This document shows, piece by piece, positions 15,668 through 25,353 of a stretch of 64,000 nt of DNA (positions are counted from its first letter, which is position 1; each line of letters begins with the position of its first letter). This DNA is from Neobacillus niacini (lineage in GTDB: Bacteria; Bacillota; Bacilli; Bacillales; Cytobacillaceae). The stretch is taken from assembly GCF_023715785.1 (NCBI RefSeq), contig NZ_JAMBOX010000001.1, positions 620,001 to 684,000 on the forward strand, written 5' to 3'. Position numbers and translations under genes: made by a program. The notes beneath the pieces were generated by a model. The model was not told the origin of the DNA and did no database searches. It saw nothing but the letters and a program-made list of their open reading frames with translations.

Positions 15668-16386
15668 ATGCACGAGAAAATTCAGGCCTACACCAAACGA
15701 TTAAAGCTTAGCTGGATTAAAGAGCATTTCCGTGAGGTTGAGGCTACGACTCATGAGGAGTTTTTATTAAAGCTATTTGAGGCAGAAATCCAGCAGCGTG
15801 AAGAACGCCGTACCAACCTCCTGTTAACCCAAGCAACACTTCCGAAGGTGCGGGGAAAAACTTATGACTGGAGTGAGGTTCAAATTCCGGCAGGAATGAC
15901 TAGAGACATTCTCCTAAACGGAGAATTCATTGAACGGCAGGAGAACGCCATCTTTTACGGAGGAGTGGGTGCTGGCAAAACGTACTTGGCAACATTGATT
16001 GGCTTAAATGCCATACAAAAGTTTGGCAAGTCAGTAAAGTTCTATACAGTTGCCGGGCTAGTGAATCGGTTGCTTGAAGCAAATGAAAAAGGAACACTTT
16101 CTAAATTGTTTAAGCAAGTTGAAAAGCTGGACTGTCTGATCCTCGACGAACTTAGCTACATACCGCTGCATAAACAAGGTGGAGAATTACTGTTCCAGGT
16201 TATTCGATGTGTTATGAGGCAAAAAGCATCATCATCACAACCAATCTCCAGTTCGGTCAATGGAACCACGTCTTTGGCGATCCCATTTTGACGGAAGCAG
16301 TCATTGACCGACTGATTCACCATTCTCATCTTGTTGTTTTCAATGGAGATAGTCATCGTTATAAAGAATCTATACTAAAATCTTAA
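15668..16386 (+). pseudogene. istB: IS21-family istB, frameshifted
   Basis: The start and most of the AAA+ helper ATPase are intact: N-terminal helices, Walker A GGVGAGKT, Walker B LDCLILDELSY. Near 16205-16215 the frame shifts; the other frame carries the usual C-terminus (SIIITTNLQFGQWNHVFGDP, then ILTEAVIDRLIHHSH) to TAA at 16384. IstB loads the IstA transposase on target DNA. This copy is inactive. Confidence 0.88.
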
Positions 16387-16436
16387 AAAGAATGTTGGCA
16401 AAGTGGATACATATCTAATTGCCGTTTAATGCATTT

Positions 16437-16721
16437 TTTTCTTGCCAAATACAGACCGACATTCTAATTATCGATGAGTGGCTCCTTATGGATCTTTCAA
16501 AGGATGAAGCAAATATCGTGCTAGAAATTACTGAAGCACGGCACAAAACTGCCTCAACTATTTACTGTTCTCAAATTGATCCAAGTGGGTGGCACACAAA
16601 GTTAGGAAACGGTACCATCGCAGAAGCCATATTAGACCGCATTATCCATGACTCCTATCAATTCTTACTGGACGGTGAGATTTCTATGCGAGAACGACAT
16701 GGATTAGGATTCGAGGTTTAA
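16437..16721 (+). pseudogene. C-terminal fragment of a second istB-like gene
   Basis: Begins at about the Walker B strand (DILIIDEWLLMDLS) and runs through the sensor region (STIYCSQIDPSGWH) to the C-terminus (AEAILDRIIHDSYQFLLDGE). It is a different IS21 lineage from the copy at 15668 and resembles the fragment at 17075-17314. The 5' half, including Walker A, is missing. Confidence 0.8.
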
Positions 16722-16724
16722 GGA

Positions 16725-16928
16725 ATGGCAATACTGACTCCGAAAGATTTGAGAAAGATGGAAGAAAACTATTACTGGGCTGGTTATAAAGACTGGAGCC
16801 CTTTCCCCATGAAATTAAAGGTAAAGCTACTAAAAGTATACGGAGAAGAGCCGTATCCTTACACATGGACTAAACAGGATATTCACGAAGGGTCAAGAAA
16901 AATCATTATTCAATACTTTAAAGCTTAA
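16725..16928 (+). CDS. Hypothetical protein, 67 residues, downstream of an istB fragment
   Basis: ATG three bases after the istB-fragment stop with AAGGA overlapping that stop. Sequence is aromatic and basic (NYYWAGYKDWSPFPMKLKVK). A strong terminator follows at 16951. No family recognised. A small frame of the same size follows the other istB fragment, so these may be cargo or accessory frames of one IS21 lineage, though the two proteins do not look alike. Confidence 0.5.
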   Translation: MAILTPKDLRKMEENYYWAGYKDWSPFPMKLKVKLLKVYGEEPYPYTWTKQDIHEGSRKIIIQYFKA

Positions 16929-16950
16929 TATTGGTTTTAATCAAATACAA

Positions 16951-16984
16951 AACTCCTCCACATTACTACAATGATGGAGGAGTT
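16951..16984 (+). terminator. Intrinsic terminator
   Basis: Perfect ten-base stem AACTCCTCCA/TGGAGGAGTT with a CTTTATT tail. Confidence 0.85.
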
Positions 16985-17074
16985 CTTTATTGGTAAATAG
17001 CTTGGCGAAGTCTGGTAAAAAAGATGGCATAAGTGGTAAATTCCTTTGGCCGTAATCAAAAACTGATCCAAAAA

Positions 17075-17314
17075 TATAGAAAGGTAGATTTATTAATCTT
17101 GGATGAATGGCTGTTAACCGAACTTTCTGAAGAGAACATTCTTCATATCTTTGAAATTATTGAAGCAAGATTAAAGAAAGCCTCAACGATTTTCTGTTCC
17201 CAATTTTCACCCGAAGGATGGCACTCAAAGTTGGGACAGGCCCAGATGGCAGATGCTATTCTTGACCGTATAGTCCACGATTCTTATAAAATACTAATGG
17301 ATGGAGAAGTCTAG
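17075..17314 (+). pseudogene. C-terminal fragment of a third istB-like gene
   Basis: Carries LLILDEWLLTELSEENILHI, STIFCSQFSPEGWHSKLG and DAILDRIVHDSYKILMDGE. A TAG interrupts the last codons (the other fragment reads on to MRERHGLGFEV; here MRDRHGL follows the stop). Closely related to the fragment at 16437-16721, so two decayed copies of one IS21 lineage lie in tandem. Confidence 0.8.
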
Positions 17315-17346
17315 ATGAGAGATCGACATGGACTGGTGGCATTAAG

Positions 17347-17550
17347 ATGATTCCAATAGAGGTAGAACATCGAATAGCTTCCTATTTCTTCCGCCGGTAC
17401 TTACCAGAAGAAGTCCTTATTGAACTCGAAAGAGTTCTTCTTCCGTTATGCCTGATGGTTGAAGAAGAAATAGAAATTGATAAAGATGAGTTGGTAAGAA
17501 TAGCACTAGACATTATAGAACACTATTTAGAGGGAAAACATTTCAAGTAA
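17347..17550 (+). CDS. Hypothetical acidic protein, 67 residues
   Basis: Short helical acidic protein (PEEVLIELERVLLPLCLMVE, then EEIEIDKDEL). It follows the third istB fragment by about 30 bases, as the 16725 gene follows the second. No family recognised; possibly a passenger of the insertion sequence lineage. Confidence 0.45.
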   Translation: MIPIEVEHRIASYFFRRYLPEEVLIELERVLLPLCLMVEEEIEIDKDELVRIALDIIEHYLEGKHFK

Positions 17551-17608
17551 AAAGAATGAGGACCATCAGAAAATTTCACGTCTCTGATGGCCCTCCCCCT
17601 GCAGTTAC

Positions 17609-17657
17609 TGGCTCAATTGTCCGCAATTGGTGGCTCAAAACTATCATACCTGGCTCA
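17609..17657 (+). repeat. Short helically phased repeat, core TGGCTCA, three units
   Basis: TGGCTCA begins at 17609, 17631 and 17651 (steps 22 and 20, mean 21). Spacers differ. It sits between a decayed IS21 region and a yifB fragment. Its period matches the 21-base arrays found elsewhere in the window with other cores. Confidence 0.6.
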
Positions 17658-17669
17658 TTCTCTCCGCAA

Positions 17670-17809
17670 TACTCACCTGGATTCTTTAACGGATGATTCC
17701 GGCAAACCAACAATGACCATCGACTCCGCTCCGGGTGTAATCTGCACCTCCACCTTAACATGGTAGACTTCCAGTCCTTTAAGCCAATACTTGAGACTTT
17801 AACAGTCAT
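17670..17809 (-). pseudogene. 5' fragment of yifB
   Basis: Starts MTVKVSSIGLK exactly like the intact gene at 9015, then has small deletions that shift the frame, and ends near the VKESRE region. The upstream sequence 17810-18060 also matches the yifB upstream region 9016-9300. It is a decayed segmental duplicate including the promoter side. Confidence 0.88.
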
Positions 17810-18118
17810 ATAAAAGACCTCCTAAAAACATATGAAATTAAAAAACTATGGATAAAACTGTAACTAGAAATGCTGAAAATGAGGAAAAAAAGACATAAAC
17901 TTGTGGAAATAAAAATCTGTGAAATAGACAATGGATGTAAAGTGGCATAGACGAAGGTAAATCCTTTAATAATAATACAAATTTCTACATAAATCTCGCA
18001 AATCCTTCATGGTTTGATAAAATACTAGATACATAATTTTACTTTAGTGCAACAAACCGACCTAACAGTTAGATAATTAGCATTTTGGGGAATCAATTGG
18101 CCAAGGTGACATCCCTTT

Positions 18119-18296
18119 TCATTGGTCTATACCATCAGCTAATTTTGGACAATTACCAACGTCAATTCTGAACCCTATTTCCATTATTGCTGGCAATGCA
18201 TCGCTGAAATATGGTGTTTTTGCCATTCCATTATGACCAGAAGTTGATGGTATTGCCTGTCCAGTATTTGACGGGTATTCGGGCGATGACAATCAC
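18119..18296 (-). pseudogene. Coding remnant, unidentified
   Basis: A frame of about 58 codons without a good start or ribosome binding site but with protein-like composition (YFSDALPAIMEIGFRIDVGN, then CPKLADG) ending at TGA 18119. It looks like the C-terminal remnant of a larger secreted or phage-type protein. I do not recognise it. Confidence 0.35.
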
Positions 18297-18334
18297 GGGA
18301 ATTAACAATTTTAAATAATGAATACTTTTATGTA

Positions 18335-18470
18335 TAATAGACATATAATAAAAAAGAGAAGTGCTGGTACACTTCTCTCTGCAACTACTACCGTCAGGTG
18401 GTGGTTGTCGATGTTTTATTTTTGCGGGAACCCTTCTGCTTACGACGGCTTAGGGTGGTATTCTTGTTTT
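18335..18470 (+). ncRNA. Candidate small antisense RNA, copy 2
   Basis: Same layout as at 9327-9460: -10 TATAAT near 18335, GAGAAGTG/CACTTCTC hairpin, GCAACTACTACC/GGTGGTGGTTGT hairpin with changes that preserve pairing relative to copy 1, then a weaker AACCCT/AGGGT hairpin before TTCTTGTTTT. It overlaps the end of the minus-strand small frame. Confidence 0.5.
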
Positions 18471-18557
18471 CCGGAAGGTTTTCCAAAAGAAAAATGCGGC
18501 GGTTTCCCGCACAATTCCCTTCAGGATTTCTCGTAGCATTTCAAGAAATGTTTCCAT
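18450..18557 (-). pseudogene. Small basic peptide ORF, copy 2, frameshifted
   Basis: ATG at 18557 behind AGGGGGTGAT. The first 26 codons (METFLEMLREILKGIVRETA) match copy 1, then a one-base deletion relative to copy 1 replaces the basic tail and ends the frame at 35 residues. In the other frame the LRRRKQKG-like tail (LSRRKQKGSRKNK) is still readable. Either a pseudogene or a shortened variant. Confidence 0.5.
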
Positions 18558-18900
18558 GATTATCACCCCCTTCCCGAAACGGAAAAGAAGAGCAACAAAC
18601 AACCACCCCAACAATGTTCAGTTGCAATTCTATCCTATCATTATATCCCCATCTAATAAACTAACAATCTTCGACAAAATCCGAGGCGTGACAGGCATCG
18701 AAATCTTGTGTAAAAAGGATTGAGGTATTCGCAACTAAAGGGTAAATCCTATCATTATTCTAAATTTAGCCACTTACAGTGGGACTGCTCGTTTTTCCAC
18801 CAATCTTCGACATAACTTGGGGCGTGACAATGGAATTTTGCTTACATATTAACATAGAAAGACTACCGTTAAATATTGATTGTATCCTCTGAGCCTGTTG

Positions 18901-20397
18901 TCATTCCATACTTTTCCTTCTGCGACTAATGACAGTCTGAAATAACTCCTTAACGTACAAGTAATTCTTATTTCTAGTTACTATTGAAGCAAAAACATAA
19001 ACTATTACACCAGTAAAAATTTGAATGATAAGTAAATACTTATCCGAAACCGTAAGTTGTGATACAACATAGACACTACAACCCATTAAAATATTTAAAG
19101 CAATTGTAGGTAAAGTATCGTATAATAATCTTTTTAAATTATATTGAAATAACTTACTGCCTACATATATACTTACCGTAACATTGAATAAACCTAATCC
19201 TACACCACTGATAGCGATTGCCATTACACCATAGTTCATAACCATAAACAACACAATAAGCGCTACAATTGTTTTAATAACTTGCATGTTTAGAATAGCT
19301 CCTGCATGTCCTAGTGATTTTAAAGTTTCCCTTATTGGAACTTCAATGATCCATGCAATATATGCTATACATGCTAATTGCAAATAAGGGACAGATGGTA
19401 GCCATTTTTCTGTCAAAATAACACTAACAAGTTGATTTGCTGTCATAATTAATCCTACCAGGACTGGCAAAACACTATATGTGAATACACTCAACCACCT
19501 TCGACATAAAGCAAGTGCTTTATCTTTATTATCTTGGGCATTGGAAAGAACTGGGAACATTACAGCCGTCAAAGATGACGAAATATTTGTGACTATATTC
19601 GTGGGGAAGAGAAAGCCTTTATCATAATAGGCCAAAGCTTCAGATGAATATTTTTTCCCAATTAGTAGATTTCGAAGTTGATCACGTATGGCCTCAATAA
19701 AAGTCATTAGCATTATTTTCCACGCAAAAGAATATAAATTTCTAGCTCGTTCCAAGGAAAATTTTTTACGCGGTCTCCATTTAGCTTTGCTCCAAAGGAC
19801 AACGGTTTCCAAAAATTGCAAGCTCAAAGCCTGCCCAATTAGTGCCCAAGCCCCTCCACCTAAAACTGCTATAGTAATTCCGACTATCCCTGAAGCTATT
19901 TTTCCTGATAATGTTGAGTAAAAGTAAAATCGGAACATCATGTTTTTTGAGATATATGCCGTTTGAATTGAATTAACTGCAGAAATTAGCAATTTCAAAC
20001 TTAGAACACGAAGCATCAGAGTTAGCTGGGGATATCCAAGGAATTGCGAAATCATCGGTGCAGTCACAAAAAGAATTAAATACAAAATACCCGATACACC
20101 AATATTAAGCCAAAAAATTGTTGAAAAGTCTAATTCATCAGCATCTTTCTTCTGAATTAATGCGCTTGAAAGACCTCCACTTACAAAAATTGTGCTAAGT
20201 GTAACAAATACTGTAATCATAGCAGCCAAACCGAAGTCAGATGGAGCAAGGATACGTGCTAGTAATATTTGTATCAGAAAAGTTATTATTAACGAAGAAC
20301 TACGTTCAAACATCTTCCAACCAATGTTAATCAATACACTTTTCTTTCCGTATTGATTACTAGAAGAACTCTCTTTATTATCTTTACGTTTTGACAC
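18901..20397 (-). CDS. Polysaccharide flippase (Wzx/MOP superfamily)
   Basis: 498 residues with about twelve to fourteen hydrophobic segments and a soluble N-terminal tail rich in Lys/Ser/Asn. Motifs such as LARILAPSDFGLAAMITVFV and FPVLSNAQDNKDKALALCRR are typical of the lipopolysaccharide flippases (Polysacc_synt family, WzxC/TuaB-like). It should move undecaprenyl-linked repeat units across the membrane. It is the last gene of the minus-strand polysaccharide cluster, 22 bases after the polymerase gene. AT-rich, as are the other distal cluster genes, suggesting an exchanged block. Confidence 0.9.
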   Translation of the reverse strand: MSKRKDNKESSSSNQYGKKSVLINIGWKMFERSSSLIITFLIQILLARILAPSDFGLAAMITVFVTLSTIFVSGGLSSALIQKKDADELDFSTIFWLNIGVSGILYLILFVTAPMISQFLGYPQLTLMLRVLSLKLLISAVNSIQTAYISKNMMFRFYFYSTLSGKIASGIVGITIAVLGGGAWALIGQALSLQFLETVVLWSKAKWRPRKKFSLERARNLYSFAWKIMLMTFIEAIRDQLRNLLIGKKYSSEALAYYDKGFLFPTNIVTNISSSLTAVMFPVLSNAQDNKDKALALCRRWLSVFTYSVLPVLVGLIMTANQLVSVILTEKWLPSVPYLQLACIAYIAWIIEVPIRETLKSLGHAGAILNMQVIKTIVALIVLFMVMNYGVMAIAISGVGLGLFNVTVSIYVGSKLFQYNLKRLLYDTLPTIALNILMGCSVYVVSQLTVSDKYLLIIQIFTGVIVYVFASIVTRNKNYLYVKELFQTVISRRRKSME

Positions 20398-20419
20398 TAA
20401 CCTTTAGTCCTTTCTCAAA

Positions 20420-21805
20420 TTATGCTTTTTTAGTATAGGATTTATTTTCAATACCTTTACTCACTTTTATACCATACCTAACAACGTCAAAAGCTTGTTG
20501 GGTCCTTTGTCTCCTTAAGAGCAGAGTTTTATAAAAAATATACCCAACAAGTCCTACCACTGCAATTTTAACCAATGTGACCGTTATACTACTTAGAGTA
20601 CCTCTAAAAGATGAAGCAACCGTAGCAATAGTAAAAATATAAGCAGTGAGCCAATACTCGTTCTTTATTGATTTTTTATACATCGTTCCAACTAATATAC
20701 CTACAACAAAAAATAATACTATTACTCCCAAGTAACCCCCGATTACATATCCCTCACCGAGAAGAGTAAATGCCCGAGATGACTTACCGTAGTAAAAAGT
20801 ATCGTTAAACCATACACCAATGTTAAAGGTACTGAATCCAATAGTAAATGGACTCAGTAAATCAGTCAGAATAAGAAAATAGTTATTAAAGGATTTCGTC
20901 CATGGGTTATTAAGAAGCACCTGCATATTTTCCCCAGCCGCAGCAAAATCGCTATTCAAAAAGTTATATATAATACCGTGATCATTATATCCTACACGTA
21001 CCGATCCATTAACAAAAAAGTACTTTAAATATGAGAGCATAACCACCGCTACCATACTGATACCAATAACAATCGGTAGTGTTTTTCGCTTTATCCGCTG
21101 AGTTGCAAACATAGCACACACAACAACTAATAAAAAGCGAAATATACCGTCTCTTTCAGCAGTAAATAGCGAAAAAAACAAAACAGCAATTCCGCACAAT
21201 AGTATAATAGGACCATATTTAAACCTTTTACCGCAAATCACCAGGTATAAACAACAAAACAAAGTAATATACCGCACCGTATAAGTAGCCACTCGGAAAG
21301 AAAAGTAGCTATTGCTAATAAATTCACTTTTACTTTGTATTCCCAATCGAGATACAATAGTTACAGATATAACAAGAATAACAAAAAGTATAAATAAGAC
21401 ATTCCGAAGTAATCTTCGGTCAACATTTAGGTTAGATGTTTTAGGGCACGATGATTTTTCCGAATCAATTTCTTTACTTTCATTTTTCTTAGGCCCTATT
21501 GTAAGCAATACAGTCGTAAGGGCAATGATAGATAAAAGTGTATTCTCATAGCTATAACCAGTATTTGTTTGAAACCCTTGAACCAGTATGATTGTATAAG
21601 CAGATGAATATAACGCAAAAAAAGAAGAGAACCAAAAGTATGGATGGAGTAAGTCAAACTTACTTATAAAAATTGCGACTAATACCAGTATCCAAAGGGC
21701 TATAACGTGAAATACAGGATTGGATGTTGTCAAGGTAGTGATTACCGCAAAAAGGCTAGTAATAAGTATTGTAATAATGTGTAAAACATCTTTTTTGTTG
21801 ATCAT
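20420..21805 (-). CDS. Polysaccharide polymerase (Wzy-like)
   Basis: 461 residues, about eleven membrane helices with one larger external loop in the C-terminal half (KYFFVNGSVRVGYNDHGIIY and on), the usual Wzy topology. Sequence conservation in this class is low, so the call rests on topology and on position next to the flippase. It would join repeat units on the outer face of the membrane. A basic cytosolic tail closes the protein. A 590-base gap lies upstream, so it may have its own promoter. Confidence 0.82.
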   Translation of the reverse strand: MINKKDVLHIITILITSLFAVITTLTTSNPVFHVIALWILVLVAIFISKFDLLHPYFWFSSFFALYSSAYTIILVQGFQTNTGYSYENTLLSIIALTTVLLTIGPKKNESKEIDSEKSSCPKTSNLNVDRRLLRNVLFILFVILVISVTIVSRLGIQSKSEFISNSYFSFRVATYTVRYITLFCCLYLVICGKRFKYGPIILLCGIAVLFFSLFTAERDGIFRFLLVVVCAMFATQRIKRKTLPIVIGISMVAVVMLSYLKYFFVNGSVRVGYNDHGIIYNFLNSDFAAAGENMQVLLNNPWTKSFNNYFLILTDLLSPFTIGFSTFNIGVWFNDTFYYGKSSRAFTLLGEGYVIGGYLGVIVLFFVVGILVGTMYKKSIKNEYWLTAYIFTIATVASSFRGTLSSITVTLVKIAVVGLVGYIFYKTLLLRRQRTQQAFDVVRYGIKVSKGIENKSYTKKA

Positions 21806-22394
21806 TATCTCATCAACCCCCTTTCAAACCAAACTATAGACTAGTTTTCATTTTTCCCTTATACTTGCCCATCTGAAATAAACCCTACCAATTCATGGTA
21901 AGAAAATTATAATACTGACAGGCTGAGGTGGGTTCAAAACTTATTCTTAGCCATCATACCAAAAATAGTACTTCTTTCGACAAGTAGCCCCATACTATAT
22001 GCATTTCCTGAAGATCATCTCGTCGCTAGTTCCATACCTTTGTGTGGTTACTAAAGTATCGTTTTCTATATCTTATTTTGTACATCCTCTTTTTGCAGTC
22101 CTTTTTCTACGATAAGCAAAGATGAAATTTTCCCTTTTTGAAAAATAATTTTAAAAATATGCAATTATATATTCATAATTTTTACTAGAAAAATTCCCTA
22201 TGTGATCAACTAGTATGGTATCCTTGTCTACTCTACAATTTTTCCAAACCCAATAGCTATTTTATTATTGTATAAGAACTGTTAAGTATAGTATCTATGA
22301 AATTTTTTACAATTCTAACCTAATTGTACATTATATATTTATGTCCAAAGTATCTATAGTATGAAGGACCAGTATCATAACTTATCCTCTCAAT
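21806..22394. other. AT-rich gap inside the polysaccharide cluster
   Basis: Nearly 590 bases with no frame that looks coding on either strand and no insertion sequence ends. It may hold the promoter of the polymerase-flippase pair or be a scar of gene replacement. No hairpin terminator was found. Confidence 0.4.
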
Positions 22395-23285
22395 CTATTT
22401 CCCTTTAACAATAAAATAAATTTTAGCCAAGTTACCCAAAAGAAAAGCAAGAATAACATTTATTTTTAATCCTTGTGCAACTTCACTATAATCTAGGTTA
22501 TTTTTCCTTCCTAGGTAGGTGTATTTACCTATAACTTCCATTTTTCTCTTTAAAGGAATTTCTGTTTGAAGTAATTCTTTAGATCTTAAAGTATAACCCT
22601 TAAAATTTTCTAGTATTTTTTTGTCCCCCATATTTGTTAAACCGTCTTCTAAATACTCAGCGATATAGATTATTTCATTAAAATATCTCATTTTATATCC
22701 ATCTTTAGCCATTCTGATGTATGGAACACCCGGAGCGATATGCCATTCACCCTCGAATGTAGGGTATTTATATTTTCTAAATATATTAGTGTAAAAAATA
22801 TTAGCCCTATCTCCAGTTATACCACTACTAAACTGTTCAGTTACCTTCATATCCTTAAAATTACCTTTAAATGTAGTACCGATAGATGCATTTACATCAT
22901 ATCCGGATAGACCACTTAAACCTGAATATTCACTTTTATTATTTATGCTTTTTTCCCATAATATTATTTTCTCTAGCGCATTTTCAGTTATATAATCATC
23001 GGAATCAACTAGAAAAAATAGTTCTCCATCTGCAATGTCCAGCCCTTTATTTATTGCTCTATGTTTTCCACCGCGTTGCTGTTTTATATACTTTATCGTA
23101 AAAGAATTTATTTCATCCGATTTGTAATTATTTATTAGTTCCTCTGTATTATCAGTTGAACCATCGTCCACTATTACCCACTCAAAATCTCTAAAGGTCT
23201 GCTTTTGTAATGATTGATATAGTCTAGTTAAAGTGTGCTCCCTATTATATGTTGCAGTAAAAACTGTAATTTTACATTTGCTCAT
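22395..23285 (-). CDS. Family 2 glycosyltransferase
   Basis: 296 residues from the ATG at 23285, which has AAGGAG nine bases upstream; the frame is open 15 codons further but without a binding site. GT-A fold features: ITVFTATYNREHTL at the start, VIVDDGSTDNTEELI (nucleotide-binding Asp), LVDSDD (DxD-type metal site). It should add one sugar to the lipid-linked repeat unit on the cytosolic face. The C-terminus has a hydrophobic stretch (VILAFLLGNLAKIYFIV) that may anchor it to the membrane. Sugar specificity unknown. Confidence 0.9.
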   Translation of the reverse strand: MSKCKITVFTATYNREHTLTRLYQSLQKQTFRDFEWVIVDDGSTDNTEELINNYKSDEINSFTIKYIKQQRGGKHRAINKGLDIADGELFFLVDSDDYITENALEKIILWEKSINNKSEYSGLSGLSGYDVNASIGTTFKGNFKDMKVTEQFSSGITGDRANIFYTNIFRKYKYPTFEGEWHIAPGVPYIRMAKDGYKMRYFNEIIYIAEYLEDGLTNMGDKKILENFKGYTLRSKELLQTEIPLKRKMEVIGKYTYLGRKNNLDYSEVAQGLKINVILAFLLGNLAKIYFIVKGK

Positions 23286-23311
23286 TCTTGCACTCTCCTT
23301 TTTTTGACATT

Positions 23312-24352
23312 TTATACAAAAGAGTTGCAAATTCTGGAAATCAATATCGAAGTTGCCTTAAAATTGTTTCTTATTAAACAATCCATTAAACCAGCATAAT
23401 AGATTTTCAATTTAGAATTCCAGTAGGGTTGAATATACTCTTTTCTATTGAATGCCTCGTTAACCCTTGTCATATTTAAAACAGAGTGAATACGATTAGA
23501 TCTTTCTGCATAGGTTTTGTTATTTTTATTAGACATTTCTAATGTAATAAACAGAATAACATTTCTTCGTAACAATGAGTCTTTTGCAATATTTGCTCTA
23601 TCTCTATTGACTACATTTAATGAAATAAAGTCTTCTACCTTTTCATCTATAAACAATGCTATTTCAGGAAGATCACTTCTATATGAGGCTGTTACACTAT
23701 TAACTCTTTTATTTACATTTAAAGTTGATTCTTTAAGAACAGAAAATTTAGAAGCATTTGATAAAAATTCTAAATTAAACACAACATCTTCTGCAGTATA
23801 TCCAACTGGAAACTTAACATTGTTGTTTTTAATTATATCTGTCTTATATAATACTGAAGAAACTCTCCATGCCCTACCCTTAGCAATAATTATATCAATA
23901 ACAAAATCTTCGATAGATTGTATTTCTTCATAATGTGGAAAAAGTAATTCTTCTCTCGTTTTCCCATTTAAAAAGACTTTATTAAATCTATCTGGCATAA
24001 CTATATCTGATTTCTCTTTAATCGCTTTAGTAACTAAATTATTAATAGCATCACTATTTAACCAATCATCTGAATCAATAAAACAAGTATATTTACCTTT
24101 TGCTATTTCTAATCCATAATTTCTCGCTGAACTTGCACCACCATTCTTTTTATGAATAACTTTGACTCTTTTATCGATTTCTGAATACTCTTCTGCTATT
24201 TCTCCAGCTTTATCAGGTGAACCATCATTCACTATTATAATATCCAAGTTTTTATATGATTGATTAACTATTGAATCTATGCATTTCCGAATATAATGTT
24301 CAGTATTATAAACTGGAACTACCACTGATACAAGCGGGCTTTCACTTATCAT
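23312..24352 (-). CDS. Family 2 glycosyltransferase (EpsJ-like)
   Basis: 346 residues. N-terminal GT-A domain: SVVVPVYNTEHYIRKCIDSI, IIIVNDGSPDKAGEIAEEYS, FIDSDDWL. The rest is a helical C-terminal region typical of capsule and EPS transferases of the EpsJ/CpsI type. It transfers a sugar from a nucleotide donor to the growing repeat unit. The gene follows the epimerase by 11 bases and precedes another family 2 enzyme by about 27. Confidence 0.9.
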   Translation of the reverse strand: MISESPLVSVVVPVYNTEHYIRKCIDSIVNQSYKNLDIIIVNDGSPDKAGEIAEEYSEIDKRVKVIHKKNGGASSARNYGLEIAKGKYTCFIDSDDWLNSDAINNLVTKAIKEKSDIVMPDRFNKVFLNGKTREELLFPHYEEIQSIEDFVIDIIIAKGRAWRVSSVLYKTDIIKNNNVKFPVGYTAEDVVFNLEFLSNASKFSVLKESTLNVNKRVNSVTASYRSDLPEIALFIDEKVEDFISLNVVNRDRANIAKDSLLRRNVILFITLEMSNKNNKTYAERSNRIHSVLNMTRVNEAFNRKEYIQPYWNSKLKIYYAGLMDCLIRNNFKATSILISRICNSFV

Positions 24353-24363
24353 AACTCCACCTA

Positions 24364-25353
24364 CTATAAATTTTGTTTATACCATCCAATTGCAGCTTCA
24401 ATTCCTTTTTCAAAATTCCATTCCGGATTATACCCCAGCATTTCTTTTGCCTTACTAATATCGGCATTACTATGCTTAATATCACCTTTACGATCAGGTC
24501 CAAAAATCGGCTGAATATCTTTTCCTAATGCATTTAATAAATACATATAAATATCAATTAAAAACTCTCTTCCACCATAGGCAATATTATAGGCCTGTCC
24601 AGCTGCCTCACGGGGAGCGAAACAAGCTTTCAAGTTTGCTTCAATTACATTTTCAATATAAGTAAAGTCTCTGCTCTGCTTACCATCACCATTGATCGTT
24701 GGCGACTCGTCATTTAGCAATTGTTTTATAAATTTTGGAATAACAGCTGCATACACGCCATTGGGGTCTTGTCTTCTACCAAATACATTAAAATAACGTA
24801 AACCATAGGTATCAAGACCGTATAACTTTGTATATAATTTTCCATATTCTTCATCTACCTTTTTAGTTAAGGCATAGGGTGACAATATATTCCCCTCTCT
24901 TCCCTCTTTTTTGGGGAGAATTGGCTCATCTCCATAAACAGATGAACTTGAAGCATATACAAATTTTTTCACACCATTTTGTCTAGCCGCTTCCATCATA
25001 TTTAGAGTACCTTTTATATTAATCTCCTCATAAAACAAGGGCATCTCTATGCTTCTCGGCACACTTCCCCAAGCCGCTTGATTTAAAACATAATCGATTC
25101 CATCACAAGCTTTCATACAAGTATCAAAATCACGAATGTCTCCTTCAATAAATTCATAGTTAGAATTGTCTAAGAATTCTTCTACATTTTCCTTTTTACC
25201 AGTAGAGAAGTTATCAAGCCCTCTAACTTTATAACCTAACTTAAGTATAGCTTCTACTAAATTTGAACCAATAAAGCCTGCCGAACCCGTAACTAAAAAT
25301 TTACTTCCCTCTGGAAATTTTAAATTTTCATACCCCAATTTTATAGCCTCCAA
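24364..25353 (-). CDS. UDP-N-acetylhexosamine 4-epimerase (WbpP/TviC-like SDR)
   Basis: 329 residues of the extended short-chain dehydrogenase family: Rossmann motif TGSAGFIGSNL, then VLNQAAWGSVPRS, YASSSSVYGD and the catalytic Tyr-x3-Lys in SPYALTKKVDEE. Wording such as GSVPRS and GLRYFNVFGRRQDP is closest to WbpP/TviC enzymes that interconvert the C4 position of UDP-HexNAc or its uronic acid. It overlaps the dehydrogenase gene by 13 bases, the same pairing as TviB/TviC and WbpO/WbpP, so the product is probably UDP-GalNAc uronic acid. Confidence 0.88.
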   Translation of the reverse strand: MEAIKLGYENLKFPEGSKFLVTGSAGFIGSNLVEAILKLGYKVRGLDNFSTGKKENVEEFLDNSNYEFIEGDIRDFDTCMKACDGIDYVLNQAAWGSVPRSIEMPLFYEEINIKGTLNMMEAARQNGVKKFVYASSSSVYGDEPILPKKEGREGNILSPYALTKKVDEEYGKLYTKLYGLDTYGLRYFNVFGRRQDPNGVYAAVIPKFIKQLLNDESPTINGDGKQSRDFTYIENVIEANLKACFAPREAAGQAYNIAYGGREFLIDIYMYLLNALGKDIQPIFGPDRKGDIKHSNADISKAKEMLGYNPEWNFEKGIEAAIGWYKQNL

